Shown: positions 1 to 8,126, numbered from the stretch's first letter. The stretch: DNA of 19,822 nucleotides from DATAXV01 sp036272915 (GCA_036272915.1 DATAXV010000162.1:1-19822); one strand, 5' to 3'. The notes: generated by a model not told the origin, from the letters alone. Numbers and translations are program-made.

Positions 1-34
1 CTCGATCCATCCGAAGATCGAGCGGCGCCGGATC

Positions 35-50
35 GCGGTCGGGAGACCGC
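35..50 (-). terminator. Hairpin just past the end of the importer operon
   Basis: Read on the minus strand, a perfect 6-bp stem (GCGGTC/GACCGC) with a 4-base loop starts three bases after the TAA of the last ATPase gene. A second perfect 7-bp hairpin (CTCGATC/GATCGAG, 1-22) follows. Neither has a U-tract, which is common in high-GC genomes. The position suggests the end of the operon. The termination role is inferred. Confidence 0.45.
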
Positions 51-53
51 TGA

Positions 54-965
54 TTAGCCGTTGCGGTCGGCTGTCGTCTCGGCCTTGGCGAGGGGGACGA
101 TGCGCGGCGTGCCGTCGACCAGCTCGACGCGATCCGTCCAGCGCTGGTCGGGATCGGGCACGGGCACCGAGGCCAGCAGCAGCTTGGTGTACGGGTGGGT
201 CGGGTGGGTCATGACCTGCTCCACGGTCCCCTCCTCCACGATCGAGCCGTGGAAGATGGTCTTCATCTCACCACCCACGTAGGCGACCGTGGAAAGGTCG
301 TGGGTGATGAAGAGGGTGGTCATGCCGTAGAGGTCCTGGAACTCGATCAGCAGGTCGAGGAAGCTCCTGCGGACCTGCGCGTCGAGCATCGAGACCGGCT
401 CGTCGGCGATGATGAACGACGGTCGGAGCATGTGCACTCGGGCCAGCATCACGCGCTGGCGCTGGCCGCCGCTGAGCTGGTGGGCGTAGTGACCGAGGAC
501 GGCGCCGGGATTGAGGCGTACCGCCTGCAGCGACCTCTCGATCAGCTCCAGCCCCTGCTCCCGGGTCTTGGCCAGGCCGAATTTGTGGATCGCCTTCCAG
601 AAGACCCGATCGACCAGGTACACGGGATTGAAGATCGAGTAGGGGTCCTGGAAGACCGGCTGCACGTCCCTCCGGAACCCGTCCTGCTCCCGCCTGGAGA
701 GATGGAAGATGTCCTTCCCCTGGTAGGTGACGGATCCGGCCGTGGGCCGCTGCAGGGCGAGCAGGATCCTCGCGATCGTGCTCTTGCCACTGCCGCTGGC
801 GCCGACCAGGCAGACGATGCGTGGGGGATGGGAGCTCAGATCGAAGGAGACGTCGCGCACGGCGATGACCCGGCTTCCCCCGCGCCCGGGGAAGATCTGG
901 GTGACATGGCTGAGCTTCAGCTCCTTGACGCCGCCCGGCGCGGCTCCGTTGGCAGCTTCCCTCAT
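54..965 (-). CDS. Peptide/oligosaccharide ABC importer ATP-binding protein, DppF/OppF type
   Basis: This is the second of two cytoplasmic ATPases that power the family-5 solute importer encoded upstream. The product has 303 residues. It shows Walker A GASGSGKST at about 55-63, Q-loop Gln106, signature LSGGQ at 164-168, Walker B ending in Asp188-Glu189 (IIADEP), the SMLDAQ D-loop and switch His222 (ITHD). The HPYTKLLL segment near 265 is the oligopeptide-transporter C-terminal signature. The ATG at 965 is chosen because it overlaps the stop of the preceding ATPase gene by 4 bp (ATGA), a usual sign of translational coupling. The open frame runs further upstream, but only antisense-shadow sequence lies there. 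All catalytic motifs are intact. The solute cannot be told from the ATPase. Confidence 0.93.
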   Translation of the reverse strand: MREAANGAAPGGVKELKLSHVTQIFPGRGGSRVIAVRDVSFDLSSHPPRIVCLVGASGSGKSTIARILLALQRPTAGSVTYQGKDIFHLSRREQDGFRRDVQPVFQDPYSIFNPVYLVDRVFWKAIHKFGLAKTREQGLELIERSLQAVRLNPGAVLGHYAHQLSGGQRQRVMLARVHMLRPSFIIADEPVSMLDAQVRRSFLDLLIEFQDLYGMTTLFITHDLSTVAYVGGEMKTIFHGSIVEEGTVEQVMTHPTHPYTKLLLASVPVPDPDQRWTDRVELVDGTPRIVPLAKAETTADRNG

Positions 966-1804
966 GAGATCTCTTCCCTGACCTTGCGCCGCTGCCGCTG
1001 ATCGACGTCCAGGGTCGGGATCGAGTCGATCAGCGAGCGGGTGTACGCGTCCTTCGGTTCCTTGAAGATCTGGCGGACGTCGCCGACCTCCACGATCTTG
1101 CCCGCGTACATGATGGCGACGCGGTCGACCAGCTGAGCATGGACCCCCATGTCGTGGGTGATGATCACCAGCGTGACCCCGAACTTGTCCCTCAGCTCGT
1201 AGAGGTTCTGGATCACGACGCGCTGGATGGTGACGTCCAGTGCCGTGGTCGGCTCGTCGGCGAGCAGCAGGTCGGGGCCCAGCGCGACCGCCATCGCCGT
1301 GATCACGCGCTGCTTCATCCCGCCCGACAGCTCGTGCGCGTACATGTCGGCGACCATCGGGTCGAGCCCGACCTGCTGGAGGAGGTCGGGCACCTTGGAG
1401 GATGCCTCCGATTTGCTCCACGATCGGTGCGCCTGCATGACGTCGACGAACTGATCGCCGACCTTCATCACCGGGTTCAGCGAGTTCATCGAGCCCTGCG
1501 GCAGGTAGGAGAGCTGACTCCAGCGCAGCGCTCTGAGCTCTCTCGGGCCCACCTTGAGGAGATCGATCGGCTCCCCGTTCCTGGGGTGGAAGATGACCTC
1601 GCCGTTGGCCACGTAGCCGGGCTGCACCAGCAGCCGGAGGATGGCCGCCGCCAGGGTGCTCTTGCCGCACCCTGACTCGCCGGCGATGCCGAGGATCTCG
1701 CCCCGGAAGATGGTCAGATTGGCGTTCTCGACGGCGGGGATGTCGCCGGCAGCGGCGCGGTAGCGGCAGGTGAGGTTCTTGACCTCCAGCAGGGGTTCGG
1801 GCAT
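962..1804 (-). CDS. Peptide/oligosaccharide ABC importer ATP-binding protein, DppD/OppD type
   Basis: This is the first of the paired ATPases of the importer. The product has 280 residues, somewhat shorter than the usual 320 or so for DppD/OppD, because the C-terminal tail is short. Visible motifs are Walker A GESGCGKST (42-50), Q-loop Gln103 (LPQGSMNSLNP), signature LSGGMKQR (159-166), Walker B LLLADEPT (179-186), D-loop ALD and switch His217 (ITHD). The DAYTRSLIDSIP segment near the end matches the oligopeptide-transporter C-terminal signature. I see no Cys cluster of the kind some OppD proteins carry. The ATG at 1804 begins one base after the stop of the upstream permease gene, and the 3' end overlaps the next ATPase by 4 bp. 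DppD and DppF partners normally form a heterodimer. Confidence 0.93.
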   Translation of the reverse strand: MPEPLLEVKNLTCRYRAAAGDIPAVENANLTIFRGEILGIAGESGCGKSTLAAAILRLLVQPGYVANGEVIFHPRNGEPIDLLKVGPRELRALRWSQLSYLPQGSMNSLNPVMKVGDQFVDVMQAHRSWSKSEASSKVPDLLQQVGLDPMVADMYAHELSGGMKQRVITAMAVALGPDLLLADEPTTALDVTIQRVVIQNLYELRDKFGVTLVIITHDMGVHAQLVDRVAIMYAGKIVEVGDVRQIFKEPKDAYTRSLIDSIPTLDVDQRQRRKVREEIS

Positions 1805-1805
1805 G

Positions 1806-2687
1806 TCAGCCTCCCACCACCTTACGCAGCCTCGGGTTGAACACCTCCTCGAGACCCAGGTTGATCATGTTCAGGGCGAAGAACAGGAGCACGATCAGGA
1901 AGATCGGGGCGACGAAGTCCGGCCACACGCCCAGCGTCATCGCGCCGTCACCCAGCGCATCGTTGAGCAGGAAGCCGAGGTCGACCACCCCGCTGGGGCC
2001 GAGGCCGATCACCTCGAGTCCGACCAGCGCGAAGATCGCGCCGATGATGGCGTAGCTGAGCCCCAGGGCGAGGTAGGGGAGCATGTTGGGCATCAGCTCG
2101 GTGAGGACGATCTCCAGAGGGCTCTCCTTGGAGACCCGGGCGAGGTCCACGTAGGTCCGGGTGCGCAGGCTGAGCACGTGCGACCGGATGACCCGGGCGG
2201 CGCCCGCCCAGCCGAAGACGGCCAGGATGATGGCGATCTCGGTGATGCTCGTGTTCTTCGCGAAGCCGGTGAACGCGATCAGCAGCGGGAGCGAGGGGAT
2301 GACCAGGAAGAGGTCGGTCGTGGTCGAGAGGATCGAATCCAGAACGCCGCCCCGGTAGGCGGCGTAGAAGGCGACGATCACGCCGATCACGGTCGAGATC
2401 ACGCCCGCCTCGGCACCGACCTGAAGCGAGGTCCAGAGTCCGGTGACGACCATCGCCAGCTCGTCCCTGCCCTGGTTGTCGGTGCCGAGCAGGAAATGGT
2501 GGCTCGGAAGCTGGAAGCGAGGGCCGTAGCCGAGATCGAGCGGGGTGGTGAACTGCCCGCGGCCGATCAAATCGACGATCTGGTTGTGGAGGAGGCCGAC
2601 CAGTACGATGAGGACGACCAGGGTAAGGCCCACCGACACCTTGCCGCTGCGGCGGAAGGTGTTCAGGACCGAGTTCAGTGCTCTCAA
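1806..2687 (-). CDS. ABC importer permease, DppC/OppC type
   Basis: This is an inner-membrane permease subunit of the importer, 293 residues long. The N-terminal membrane helix is at about 18-33. A periplasmic stretch follows, with the family motif HHFLLGTDNQGRD near 63-74, and then a core of about five helices. The cytoplasmic EAA-type loop that contacts the ATPase is at about 179-200 (YVDLARVSKES...). The start is TTG at 2687, supported by a very strong purine-rich ribosome binding site (GGGAGGAGGGAG) just upstream. The gene sits 16 bp after the partner permease and one base before the DppD-type ATPase. Length and motif order are normal for DppC. Confidence 0.92.
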   Translation of the reverse strand: MRALNSVLNTFRRSGKVSVGLTLVVLIVLVGLLHNQIVDLIGRGQFTTPLDLGYGPRFQLPSHHFLLGTDNQGRDELAMVVTGLWTSLQVGAEAGVISTVIGVIVAFYAAYRGGVLDSILSTTTDLFLVIPSLPLLIAFTGFAKNTSITEIAIILAVFGWAGAARVIRSHVLSLRTRTYVDLARVSKESPLEIVLTELMPNMLPYLALGLSYAIIGAIFALVGLEVIGLGPSGVVDLGFLLNDALGDGAMTLGVWPDFVAPIFLIVLLFFALNMINLGLEEVFNPRLRKVVGG

Positions 2688-2703
2688 TTCTCCCTCCTCC
2701 CAA

Positions 2704-3825
2704 TCATCGACTGAACTTGATCCTCGGATCGAGCAGCGGCAGGAACATATCGATGAGGAAGACGGCGGAAATGACCATGAAGATGGACGTGTCGGTGACC
2801 GCCATCATCGTGTTGAGGTCGAGCTGTCCCACCGCCAGCACCAGCAGGTGGCCGACGCCCGGGTAGAGGAAGAGATTCTCCAGGATGATGTTGCCGTTGA
2901 AGATGAAGCCGAACGAGATCATCAACCCCGTGATCTGGGGCAGGTAGCAGTTCGGCATCCCGTAGCGGCGGAGGATGTGCCACGGCCGGAGGCCCTTGGC
3001 ATTGGCGAATGTCAGGTAATCCTCGCCGAGAACCGTGATCATCTGTGTTCGCATGCCCAGGAGGTTGCCGAACATCGAGACGATCACCAGTGACACCGCG
3101 GGCAGGATCGCGTGCTTCAGCAAGCTGAGGATGAAGGGGAGATGCAAGCCCACCTTGAGGCCGTTGCCATAGGGATAGCTCGAGGGCAGCCAGTTGAGGT
3201 CGAATGCGAGGAACAGGAGCAGGATCAGTGCCAAGAAGAAGAAGGGGATGTTCGAGGTCGCCAGCGCGCAGTAGGTGAGGAAGCCGGAGATGCGTGATTC
3301 GCGCCTCCAGCCCGCAAACGCCCCGAGGACGATGCCCAGGAGCCAGGCGATGATGGTGGCCAGACCCAGCAGGCCCAGCGTCCATGGGATCGCCTGGGCC
3401 ACCAGCGTCAGCGCCGGGGTCGGGTAGCTGAGCAGCGACGGCCCCATGTTGTGCTTGAAGATGAGCTGGTACATGTAGGAGCCGTACTGCTGCAGCAGGT
3501 TGCCGTCGAGCCCGAAGACCTTCTTGTAGTGGGCGATGACGGCCGCGCTGGCGGAGGCGTTCTCCAGGTACTCCTTCTGTAGGCTCTCGATGTAGGCCCC
3601 GATCGGGTTGCCGGGGATCAGGCGGAAGAAGAAGAACGTCGCCGTGAACGCCGCCCAGAGCGTGAACACGTACAACACGAACCGCCGGAGCAGGTACGAG
3701 ATGACGGGGTGCGCGCCCAACCAGCCGCGCACCCCGCCCTGCTCGACGATGAGGGGTATTTCCTCGATGGTTATGGCACCGGCTGGGGCGGCGCTTTGCG
3801 CGCCGCCCGCAGTGGGTCCTGCCAT
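2704..3825 (-). CDS. ABC importer permease, DppB/OppB type
   Basis: This is the second inner-membrane permease, 373 residues from the chosen ATG at 3825. That start has a GGGAGG ribosome binding site about 6 bases upstream and lies one base after the stop of the binding-protein gene. An open frame reaches 3864, but only by overlapping that gene. The first membrane helix (RRFVLYVFTLWAAF) is preceded by a Pro/Ala/Gly-rich cytoplasmic extension of about 45 residues that usual DppB proteins lack. The FRLIPGNP motif after helix 1 is typical of the family. The cytoplasmic coupling loop is EDYLTFANAKGLRPWHIL, about two-thirds along. The C-terminal LDPRIKF ending is also typical. It pairs with the DppC-type permease to form the channel. 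Confidence 0.92.
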   Translation of the reverse strand: MAGPTAGGAQSAAPAGAITIEEIPLIVEQGGVRGWLGAHPVISYLLRRFVLYVFTLWAAFTATFFFFRLIPGNPIGAYIESLQKEYLENASASAAVIAHYKKVFGLDGNLLQQYGSYMYQLIFKHNMGPSLLSYPTPALTLVAQAIPWTLGLLGLATIIAWLLGIVLGAFAGWRRESRISGFLTYCALATSNIPFFFLALILLLFLAFDLNWLPSSYPYGNGLKVGLHLPFILSLLKHAILPAVSLVIVSMFGNLLGMRTQMITVLGEDYLTFANAKGLRPWHILRRYGMPNCYLPQITGLMISFGFIFNGNIILENLFLYPGVGHLLVLAVGQLDLNTMMAVTDTSIFMVISAVFLIDMFLPLLDPRIKFSR

Positions 3826-3826
3826 A

Positions 3827-5695
3827 TCAACTGCCTCCCGCGGGCTGGATCTTGCCAAGAACAAACAGCCACTGTCCCCACCAGTTGTCCGGGACGGTGT
3901 AGATGTTGCTGTTGGTCGGCCAGTTCTTCCAGTACGTCGTGTTGAACTGCTGCGTGTACAGCGTCTGGATGGTCGGCACGGCCGGCATGTCGTGGAACCA
4001 GCGGTTCAGCGCCGAGTGGAAGTACGGCGTCGCCTCGGAGGCCGTCGGCGACAGCTTGCCCAGCTGCGAGACCGCCTTGTCGAAGGTGGGGTCGGTCAGG
4101 CGCGGGTCCTCGTTGGCGTTGGCCGCCAGCTTGCCGATCGGCAGCGCGAACTTGCTCTGGAACTGGTAGTAGAGCTGGTAGGGGTCGATCAGCTCGCCGC
4201 AGAGCCACTGGGAGAGGAGGTCGAACTCACCGGTCCCCTGCTTCTCGTTCAAGACCGAGGAGCCCAGGTACTTGACCGTGGAGGGGATGCCGACCTTGGT
4301 CAGTGCCTCGGCCAGCAGCTGTCCGATCGAGTACTCGTCGCCGGCCGAGGCCAGGGTCCCGGTGATCACCTGGAGCGACATCGCGTGGCCCTTGTAGTAG
4401 CGCTTGCCGTTGCTGTGCTTCTTGGCCCCGATCTGGTCGAGGAGCTTCTCGGCCTTGGCCGGGTTGTACTTGAGCGGGTACTTGGCGGCGATGCTGGGCA
4501 CGTCCCACTTCTTGTTGCCGGGGTAGGCGGCCCAGGGGAAGACCCCGGGCTCGGTGGCCGGCACCCACACGTCGTTGGCGATCCGCTCCCGGTCGAGGAG
4601 CATGGAGATCACCCAGCGCATGCGGTAGTCCTTGAGGGCGCCGCCGGCGGAGGTCGACTTGGTGTTGATCAGGATCGCCCGCTCGCAGGGGTCCAGGAAC
4701 TTGGTCAGGATCTCGGCGTTCTTGAAGCCGCCCTTGATCAGAGCGTGAACGTGGGTGTAGTCGCTGCCGTAGTCGGTGACGCCGGTCTTGAACTGCTCGA
4801 AGGCCACGTCCAGGTCAGTGGACGCCGAGCGCCAGACGGCGAACTCGGGCTTGCAGTTCATGTTGGCGATGTTCCAGTAATTGGGGTCCTTCTGCCAGGT
4901 GACCACCAGGTCGTTGGCGAGGACGTTGTACAGCTTGTAGGGCCCGGTCATGATCGGCGGGTTGAACTTGAAGCTGGTCGGGTCCTGGGACGCCCAGATG
5001 TGCTGCGGCATGACGTAGAACGCCGCCACGATCCCGCAAATGTAGTTGTAGTGGTAGCGGGGGTCGGTGACGTTCAGGTTCATGACGATCGTGTGATCGT
5101 CGGGGGTCGTGTACGAGGTCAGCTCGCCGGTCGTGTTCGGGTTGTTGTTGAGAAGCGTGGCGTTCTTCTGGAGCATGTCCAGCGAGAACCCGACGTCCTT
5201 GGACGTGAACGGCATCCCGTCGTTCCAGTGCGCCTTCGGATTGAGGTGCATCGTGAACTGGGTGTGGTCGCTGTTGTACTCCCACCCGGTCGCCAGCCAG
5301 GGGACGAGCTTGCCAGTGGCCACGTTCAGGTACCAGAGGAACTCCGTGCAGACCTGGCCGAACCCGTCGAAGTAGTCCGAGCCGTTCGGGATGAAGTAGT
5401 TGAAACTGTTGAACACGGTCATCGTCGTCTGGTCGGTGACGACCGTCTGGGCGCGTGGGGTGCCGCCCACGCTGAGGTTGCTGGCGAGCAGCTCCTCGGC
5501 GCTCTTTCCCAGCGTCTTGCCGTCGCCGACCGGGCTCAGCGGGGTCTGCGCGCCCATGCAGGACGAGAGATAGTTCAGCCCCACCGCCGCGGCTGAGACG
5601 CCGGCGCCTGCCGCGATGGCTTGACGGCGGCTCAGTCTGGTTTGGTCGAGGAAGTCCTTGGGGTCCAGCTCGTTATCGGAATAGTGAGTCGTCAT
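3827..5695 (-). CDS. ABC importer solute-binding lipoprotein, family 5
   Basis: This is the extracytoplasmic receptor of the importer, 622 residues, first gene of the operon. The N-terminus carries a twin-arginine motif (SRRQA, 22-26), an Ala/Gly-rich hydrophobic stretch and a lipobox LSSC ending at Cys46, so it looks like a Tat-exported lipoprotein. The body has family-5 hallmarks: the LNPKAHWNDGMPFTSKDV segment, the TTPDDHTIVMNL segment and the later helix-rich MRWVISMLLDRERIA region. The ATG at 5695 is preferred over an in-frame ATG at 5827: it has a GAGAGG ribosome binding site and places the signal normally. Family-5 receptors bind peptides, nickel, heme or oligosaccharides, and sequence alone does not settle which. 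An AATACT box at 5716-5721 is a weak -10 candidate. Confidence 0.92.
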   Translation of the reverse strand: MTTHYSDNELDPKDFLDQTRLSRRQAIAAGAGVSAAAVGLNYLSSCMGAQTPLSPVGDGKTLGKSAEELLASNLSVGGTPRAQTVVTDQTTMTVFNSFNYFIPNGSDYFDGFGQVCTEFLWYLNVATGKLVPWLATGWEYNSDHTQFTMHLNPKAHWNDGMPFTSKDVGFSLDMLQKNATLLNNNPNTTGELTSYTTPDDHTIVMNLNVTDPRYHYNYICGIVAAFYVMPQHIWASQDPTSFKFNPPIMTGPYKLYNVLANDLVVTWQKDPNYWNIANMNCKPEFAVWRSASTDLDVAFEQFKTGVTDYGSDYTHVHALIKGGFKNAEILTKFLDPCERAILINTKSTSAGGALKDYRMRWVISMLLDRERIANDVWVPATEPGVFPWAAYPGNKKWDVPSIAAKYPLKYNPAKAEKLLDQIGAKKHSNGKRYYKGHAMSLQVITGTLASAGDEYSIGQLLAEALTKVGIPSTVKYLGSSVLNEKQGTGEFDLLSQWLCGELIDPYQLYYQFQSKFALPIGKLAANANEDPRLTDPTFDKAVSQLGKLSPTASEATPYFHSALNRWFHDMPAVPTIQTLYTQQFNTTYWKNWPTNSNIYTVPDNWWGQWLFVLGKIQPAGGS

Positions 5696-6000
5696 CGTTT
5701 TCGCCTCTCGCGCAGAGTATTCAGACCCGTGTGAGCGCGAACACAACGGGACCACATGGGCAATGCAGGTTTTCGCCGCATAGCTCCGACTCCTCTTCTC
5801 CTTATCGGGTACTTCCTTCCCTTCCAACCCTTCCAGTCCGTCCGGCCCAGCCGGACCTGCGAGACAGGACTATCCGTCCGCGCCGCCGCTCAGAGGCGTA
5901 GCCCTCCCTGCGGGCGCGACTCCGGCCGCCGGCGGCCCGTCGCTCGGTGCCCCCCAGCACCGGTCGGGCAACGCCGCGCTCGCCTTCTCACCGTGCCAGC

Positions 6001-6027
6001 TTGTCAAGACATAGTGAGTTTGTCAAG
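6001..6027. promoter_or_regulatory. Tandem TTGTCAAG repeats, candidate operator
   Basis: TTGTCAAG occurs at 6001-6008 and again at 6020-6027, 19 bp apart and so roughly on one face of the helix. The first copy extended by one base (CTTGTCAAG) is a perfect palindrome around a central T, and the outer arms AGCTTG and CAAGCT form a further inverted repeat. On the minus strand each copy reads TTGACA, a consensus -35, but I found no good -10 at the right distance. A regulator site for the importer, the divergent gene or both is inferred. Confidence 0.4.
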
Positions 6028-6381
6028 CTGCTATTCGCCCAACGCCGCGCACGGGTCGTCGTGCGCATCCGACGGCCCTGGTGGGGGTGCACGCATGGTA
6101 GCGGGACGCCGCTCAGACCTCAACTTGTGACTGCGAAGTGGCGAGCTTCGAAGGAGGGTCACGTGAACTTGCGGACTGCTTCCTGTGTGGTCACTGTGAG
6201 GGACATCGCGACCGTTCACAGAAGCCGTCTTTCCACAGAGCCGGGACTGCCGCCCGCGACGAGGGCATAGGTGTCCCGTCGCCTCCCGCCCGGGCGCCGC
6301 CAGGCTCCGCCACCCCTGCTCCCGCCCCATGTCCCCGGCCGGGATCCGCCCGGGCCGGGAGACGGCCGCACATCGAGGACT

Positions 6382-6424
6382 GCCGACATTGCAATAATCG
6401 AAGGTGGGTTTTCGTTGGGTCGGC
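6382..6424. repeat. Inverted repeat GCCGAC/GTCGGC before the unknown gene
   Basis: The arms lie at 6382-6387 and 6419-6424, 31 bases apart. They enclose an AATAAT -10-like box and end nine bases before the GAGGAGGG ribosome binding site of the gene at 6448. It could be an operator or a leader hairpin. With arms this short in GC-rich DNA, chance is a real alternative. Confidence 0.3.
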
Positions 6425-6447
6425 AATGATGTGAGGAGGGTGACGCG

Positions 6448-7635
6448 GTGGGTCGCAAGAGGGTCGCGCTGATCGTAACCACGTACTTCCTCGGCTCTCA
6501 CGGCGACGTCATCGGAACCCGGCTCATCGATGGCTATGAGTGGGGCGGCGAGCACATCCCCTCGAGGGTCGACGTCGCCTCCATGTACCTGGAGCAGGCA
6601 GGCGGTCCGCGCGGCGACGTCGGACTGGAGATCGCCGGCAAGCACGGCGTTCCCCGGTTCGACACGGTGGGTGAAGCCATCGCCGCCGGGGACGGCGGCG
6701 GCGTGAACGTCGACGGCGTGGTCATCATCGGCGAGCACGGCGAGTACGAGCACAACGCCATCGGTCAGAAGATGTATCCGCGGAGGCGGCTCTTCGACAC
6801 CGCGGTCGCGGCCATGGTCGGCGGCGGCCGGACCGTCCCCATCTTCACCGACAAGCACCTCTCCCACCTGTTCTCGGACGGCAGGTGGATGGTCGACACG
6901 GCGGCGCGGCTCGGCATCCCCATGCTCGCCGGCTCGACCATCCCTCTCGCCTGGCGCGTGCCCCAGGGCACCGAGTGGCCGGCGACCGAGGAGATGAACG
7001 AGGCGGTCGCGGTGGGTTTCGGCGACGTTGAGGGATACGGCTTCCACACCATCGAGGGTCTGCAGGTCCACGCCGAGCGGCGCGGGAGGGGGGAGACCGG
7101 GGTCGCCTCCGTGCAGGGCCTGACCGGGGACGCCGCCCTGGCCGCCGTCGCCGACGGCCGCGTCAACGCCGACCTGTTCGGGCAGGCCCTTGATCGCCTG
7201 GGCCTGGATCCGGCCTCCCGCCGGCGGGCCACCGAGACGGCGGTGAACGTATTCCTGGTCGAGTACTTAGACGGCCTGCGGGCGGCGGTGGTGATGTGCG
7301 GTGAGGGCGTTCGGAACTGGTCCGCCGCCTACCGGGGGCCGAGCCACCAGATGTCCTGCATGATGTTCCTGCCCGGCGTGACGGTGGGGTCGCCGGTCGA
7401 GCACTTCACGTTCCTGGTCCGGCACATCGAGAGCATGGTCATGGAGGGCCGGTCGCCCTGGCCGGTGGAGCGCACGCTGCTGACCACGGGCATCCTCGAC
7501 GCGGTGATGCGCTCCCGCGGCGCGGGCGGCGAGAGGATCGACACCCCCGAGCTGGCCATCTCCTACCAGCCTGAGCTCGACATCACCGACGTCGGCGTCC
7601 CCTTCACCTATCCACAGCCGGTGCGCCCGGCCTGA
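6448..7635 (+). CDS. Conserved protein of unknown function with oxidoreductase-like C-terminal signature
   Basis: The product has 395 residues. The start is GTG at 6448, supported by GAGGAGGG seven bases upstream. I recognise the general look of a conserved hypothetical family but no assigned function. Visible features are an N-terminal beta-strand (RKRVALIVTTYF), a Gly-rich stretch leading to DGVVIIGEHGEYEHNAIGQ near residues 90-110, MYPRR, FTDKHLSH, a GLQVHAERR segment, and a C-terminus (HFTFLVRHIESMVMEGR ... ERTLLTTGILDAVM ... IDTPELAISY) resembling the end of Gfo/Idh/MocA-type sugar oxidoreductases. No classical GxGxxG nucleotide site is visible at the N-terminus. There is no signal peptide or membrane segment, so it is probably cytoplasmic. 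It diverges from the solute importer, which may hint at a role in processing the imported solute; that is inference. Confidence 0.8.
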   Translation: MGRKRVALIVTTYFLGSHGDVIGTRLIDGYEWGGEHIPSRVDVASMYLEQAGGPRGDVGLEIAGKHGVPRFDTVGEAIAAGDGGGVNVDGVVIIGEHGEYEHNAIGQKMYPRRRLFDTAVAAMVGGGRTVPIFTDKHLSHLFSDGRWMVDTAARLGIPMLAGSTIPLAWRVPQGTEWPATEEMNEAVAVGFGDVEGYGFHTIEGLQVHAERRGRGETGVASVQGLTGDAALAAVADGRVNADLFGQALDRLGLDPASRRRATETAVNVFLVEYLDGLRAAVVMCGEGVRNWSAAYRGPSHQMSCMMFLPGVTVGSPVEHFTFLVRHIESMVMEGRSPWPVERTLLTTGILDAVMRSRGAGGERIDTPELAISYQPELDITDVGVPFTYPQPVRPA

Positions 7636-7645
7636 GCCGGGGCGC
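7623..7645 (+). terminator. Hairpin overlapping the stop of the unknown gene
   Basis: A 9-bp GC-rich stem with one bulged G (arms 7623-7631 and 7636-7645) encloses the TGA stop in its loop. No U-tract follows. It may act as a weak terminator separating this gene from rpmB. Placement is the main support. Confidence 0.3.
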
Positions 7646-7881
7646 GACTGTGTAAGATTCCCCCGTGCCTCCCTGTTAAGGAACGGTCTCCTGGTTGTCT
7701 CTCATCGCGGTAAGCGGGCTTCCTTGGCGCTCCGATCTCGTCTGTCCGCGCCTCCACCACGTCGATGAGGACTGCCAGTCCGTTCCTGTGATGGCGCCCG
7801 TCGTGGGCCGCCATCCTCTATGGAAGGGGGATCGACCGGGACCCTGTGCCCGGCGGTGCCTCGCGACGCGGAGGAGTTGTC

Positions 7882-8115
7882 GTGGCCGTATGTCAGATCT
7901 GCGGGAAGCGCCCGCAGTTCGGGAACAAGGTCGCCCGTCTGGGCAAGAACGCCGTCAAGCGGCGCGTCAAGGCACGGGTCAAGCGGACCCGGAAGCCCAA
8001 CGTCCAGCGGATCGCGGTGTGGATGAACGGCGCGTCCCGGCGCATGTACGTCTGCACCGCCTGCATCCGCAGCGGTCGCGTCGTCCGCCCGCCGGAGCGA
8101 CCTCGCGGCGGCTGA
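7882..8115 (+). CDS. rpmB: Large ribosomal subunit protein bL28
   Basis: This is a ribosomal 50S subunit protein of 77 residues, normal for bL28. The start is GTG at 7882 (MAVCQICGKRPQFGN...), with GGAGGA ending six bases upstream. An in-frame ATG at 7846 would add twelve residues that bL28 proteins do not have. The two Cys pairs, CQIC at 4-7 and CTAC near 57, are the zinc-binding pattern of the so-called C+ form. The central basic segment (KRRVKARVKRTRKPNVQ) is the rRNA-binding part. The 246 bp before it contain an extended -10-like TGTAAGAT (7651-7658), but no certain promoter. It stands alone, not with rpmG, and converges on the 2H phosphoesterase gene. Confidence 0.95.
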   Translation: MAVCQICGKRPQFGNKVARLGKNAVKRRVKARVKRTRKPNVQRIAVWMNGASRRMYVCTACIRSGRVVRPPERPRGG

Positions 8116-8126
8116 TGGAGGTGCCC

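Larger units (their letters stand above)
5696..6447. other. Long divergent intergenic region, no convincing gene
   Basis: These 752 bp separate the importer operon from the divergent unknown gene. Short open frames on both strands have no ribosome binding site or recognisable protein, so I call none. The region holds a repeated TTGTCAAG motif (6001-6027), a GC-rich hairpin (CCCGGCC/GGCCGGG arms, 6334-6359), a weak -10-like AATAAT at 6393-6398 pointing to the plus-strand gene, and a GCCGAC/GTCGGC inverted repeat around it. Both promoters should lie here. No consensus -35/-10 pair could be fixed with confidence. A small RNA or riboswitch is not excluded. Confidence 0.5.

Noticed and set aside
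3608..5596. Open frame of 662 codons on the plus strand opposite the binding-protein gene
   Set aside because: It is a Val/Gly/Arg/Leu-rich shadow with no ribosome binding site, and the minus-strand protein is clearly real.
5969..6050. Direct repeat CAACGCCGCGC at 5969-5979 and 6040-6050
   Set aside because: An 11-base GC-rich repeat is easily expected by chance here, and no third copy or structure was seen.
5756..6270. Overlapping short plus-strand open frames in the intergenic region
   Set aside because: They have no ribosome binding site, erratic composition and no similarity I recognise.
6260..6372. Possible riboswitch: a GGGAGAC segment in a GC-rich stretch faintly resembling a B12 box
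   Set aside because: The other conserved cobalamin-riboswitch elements are absent in both orientations, and the downstream genes give no support.
6031..7071. Minus-strand open frame of 346 codons covering part of the intergenic region and the unknown gene
   Set aside because: Most of it is antisense to the plus-strand gene, which has a strong ribosome binding site. No domain is visible.
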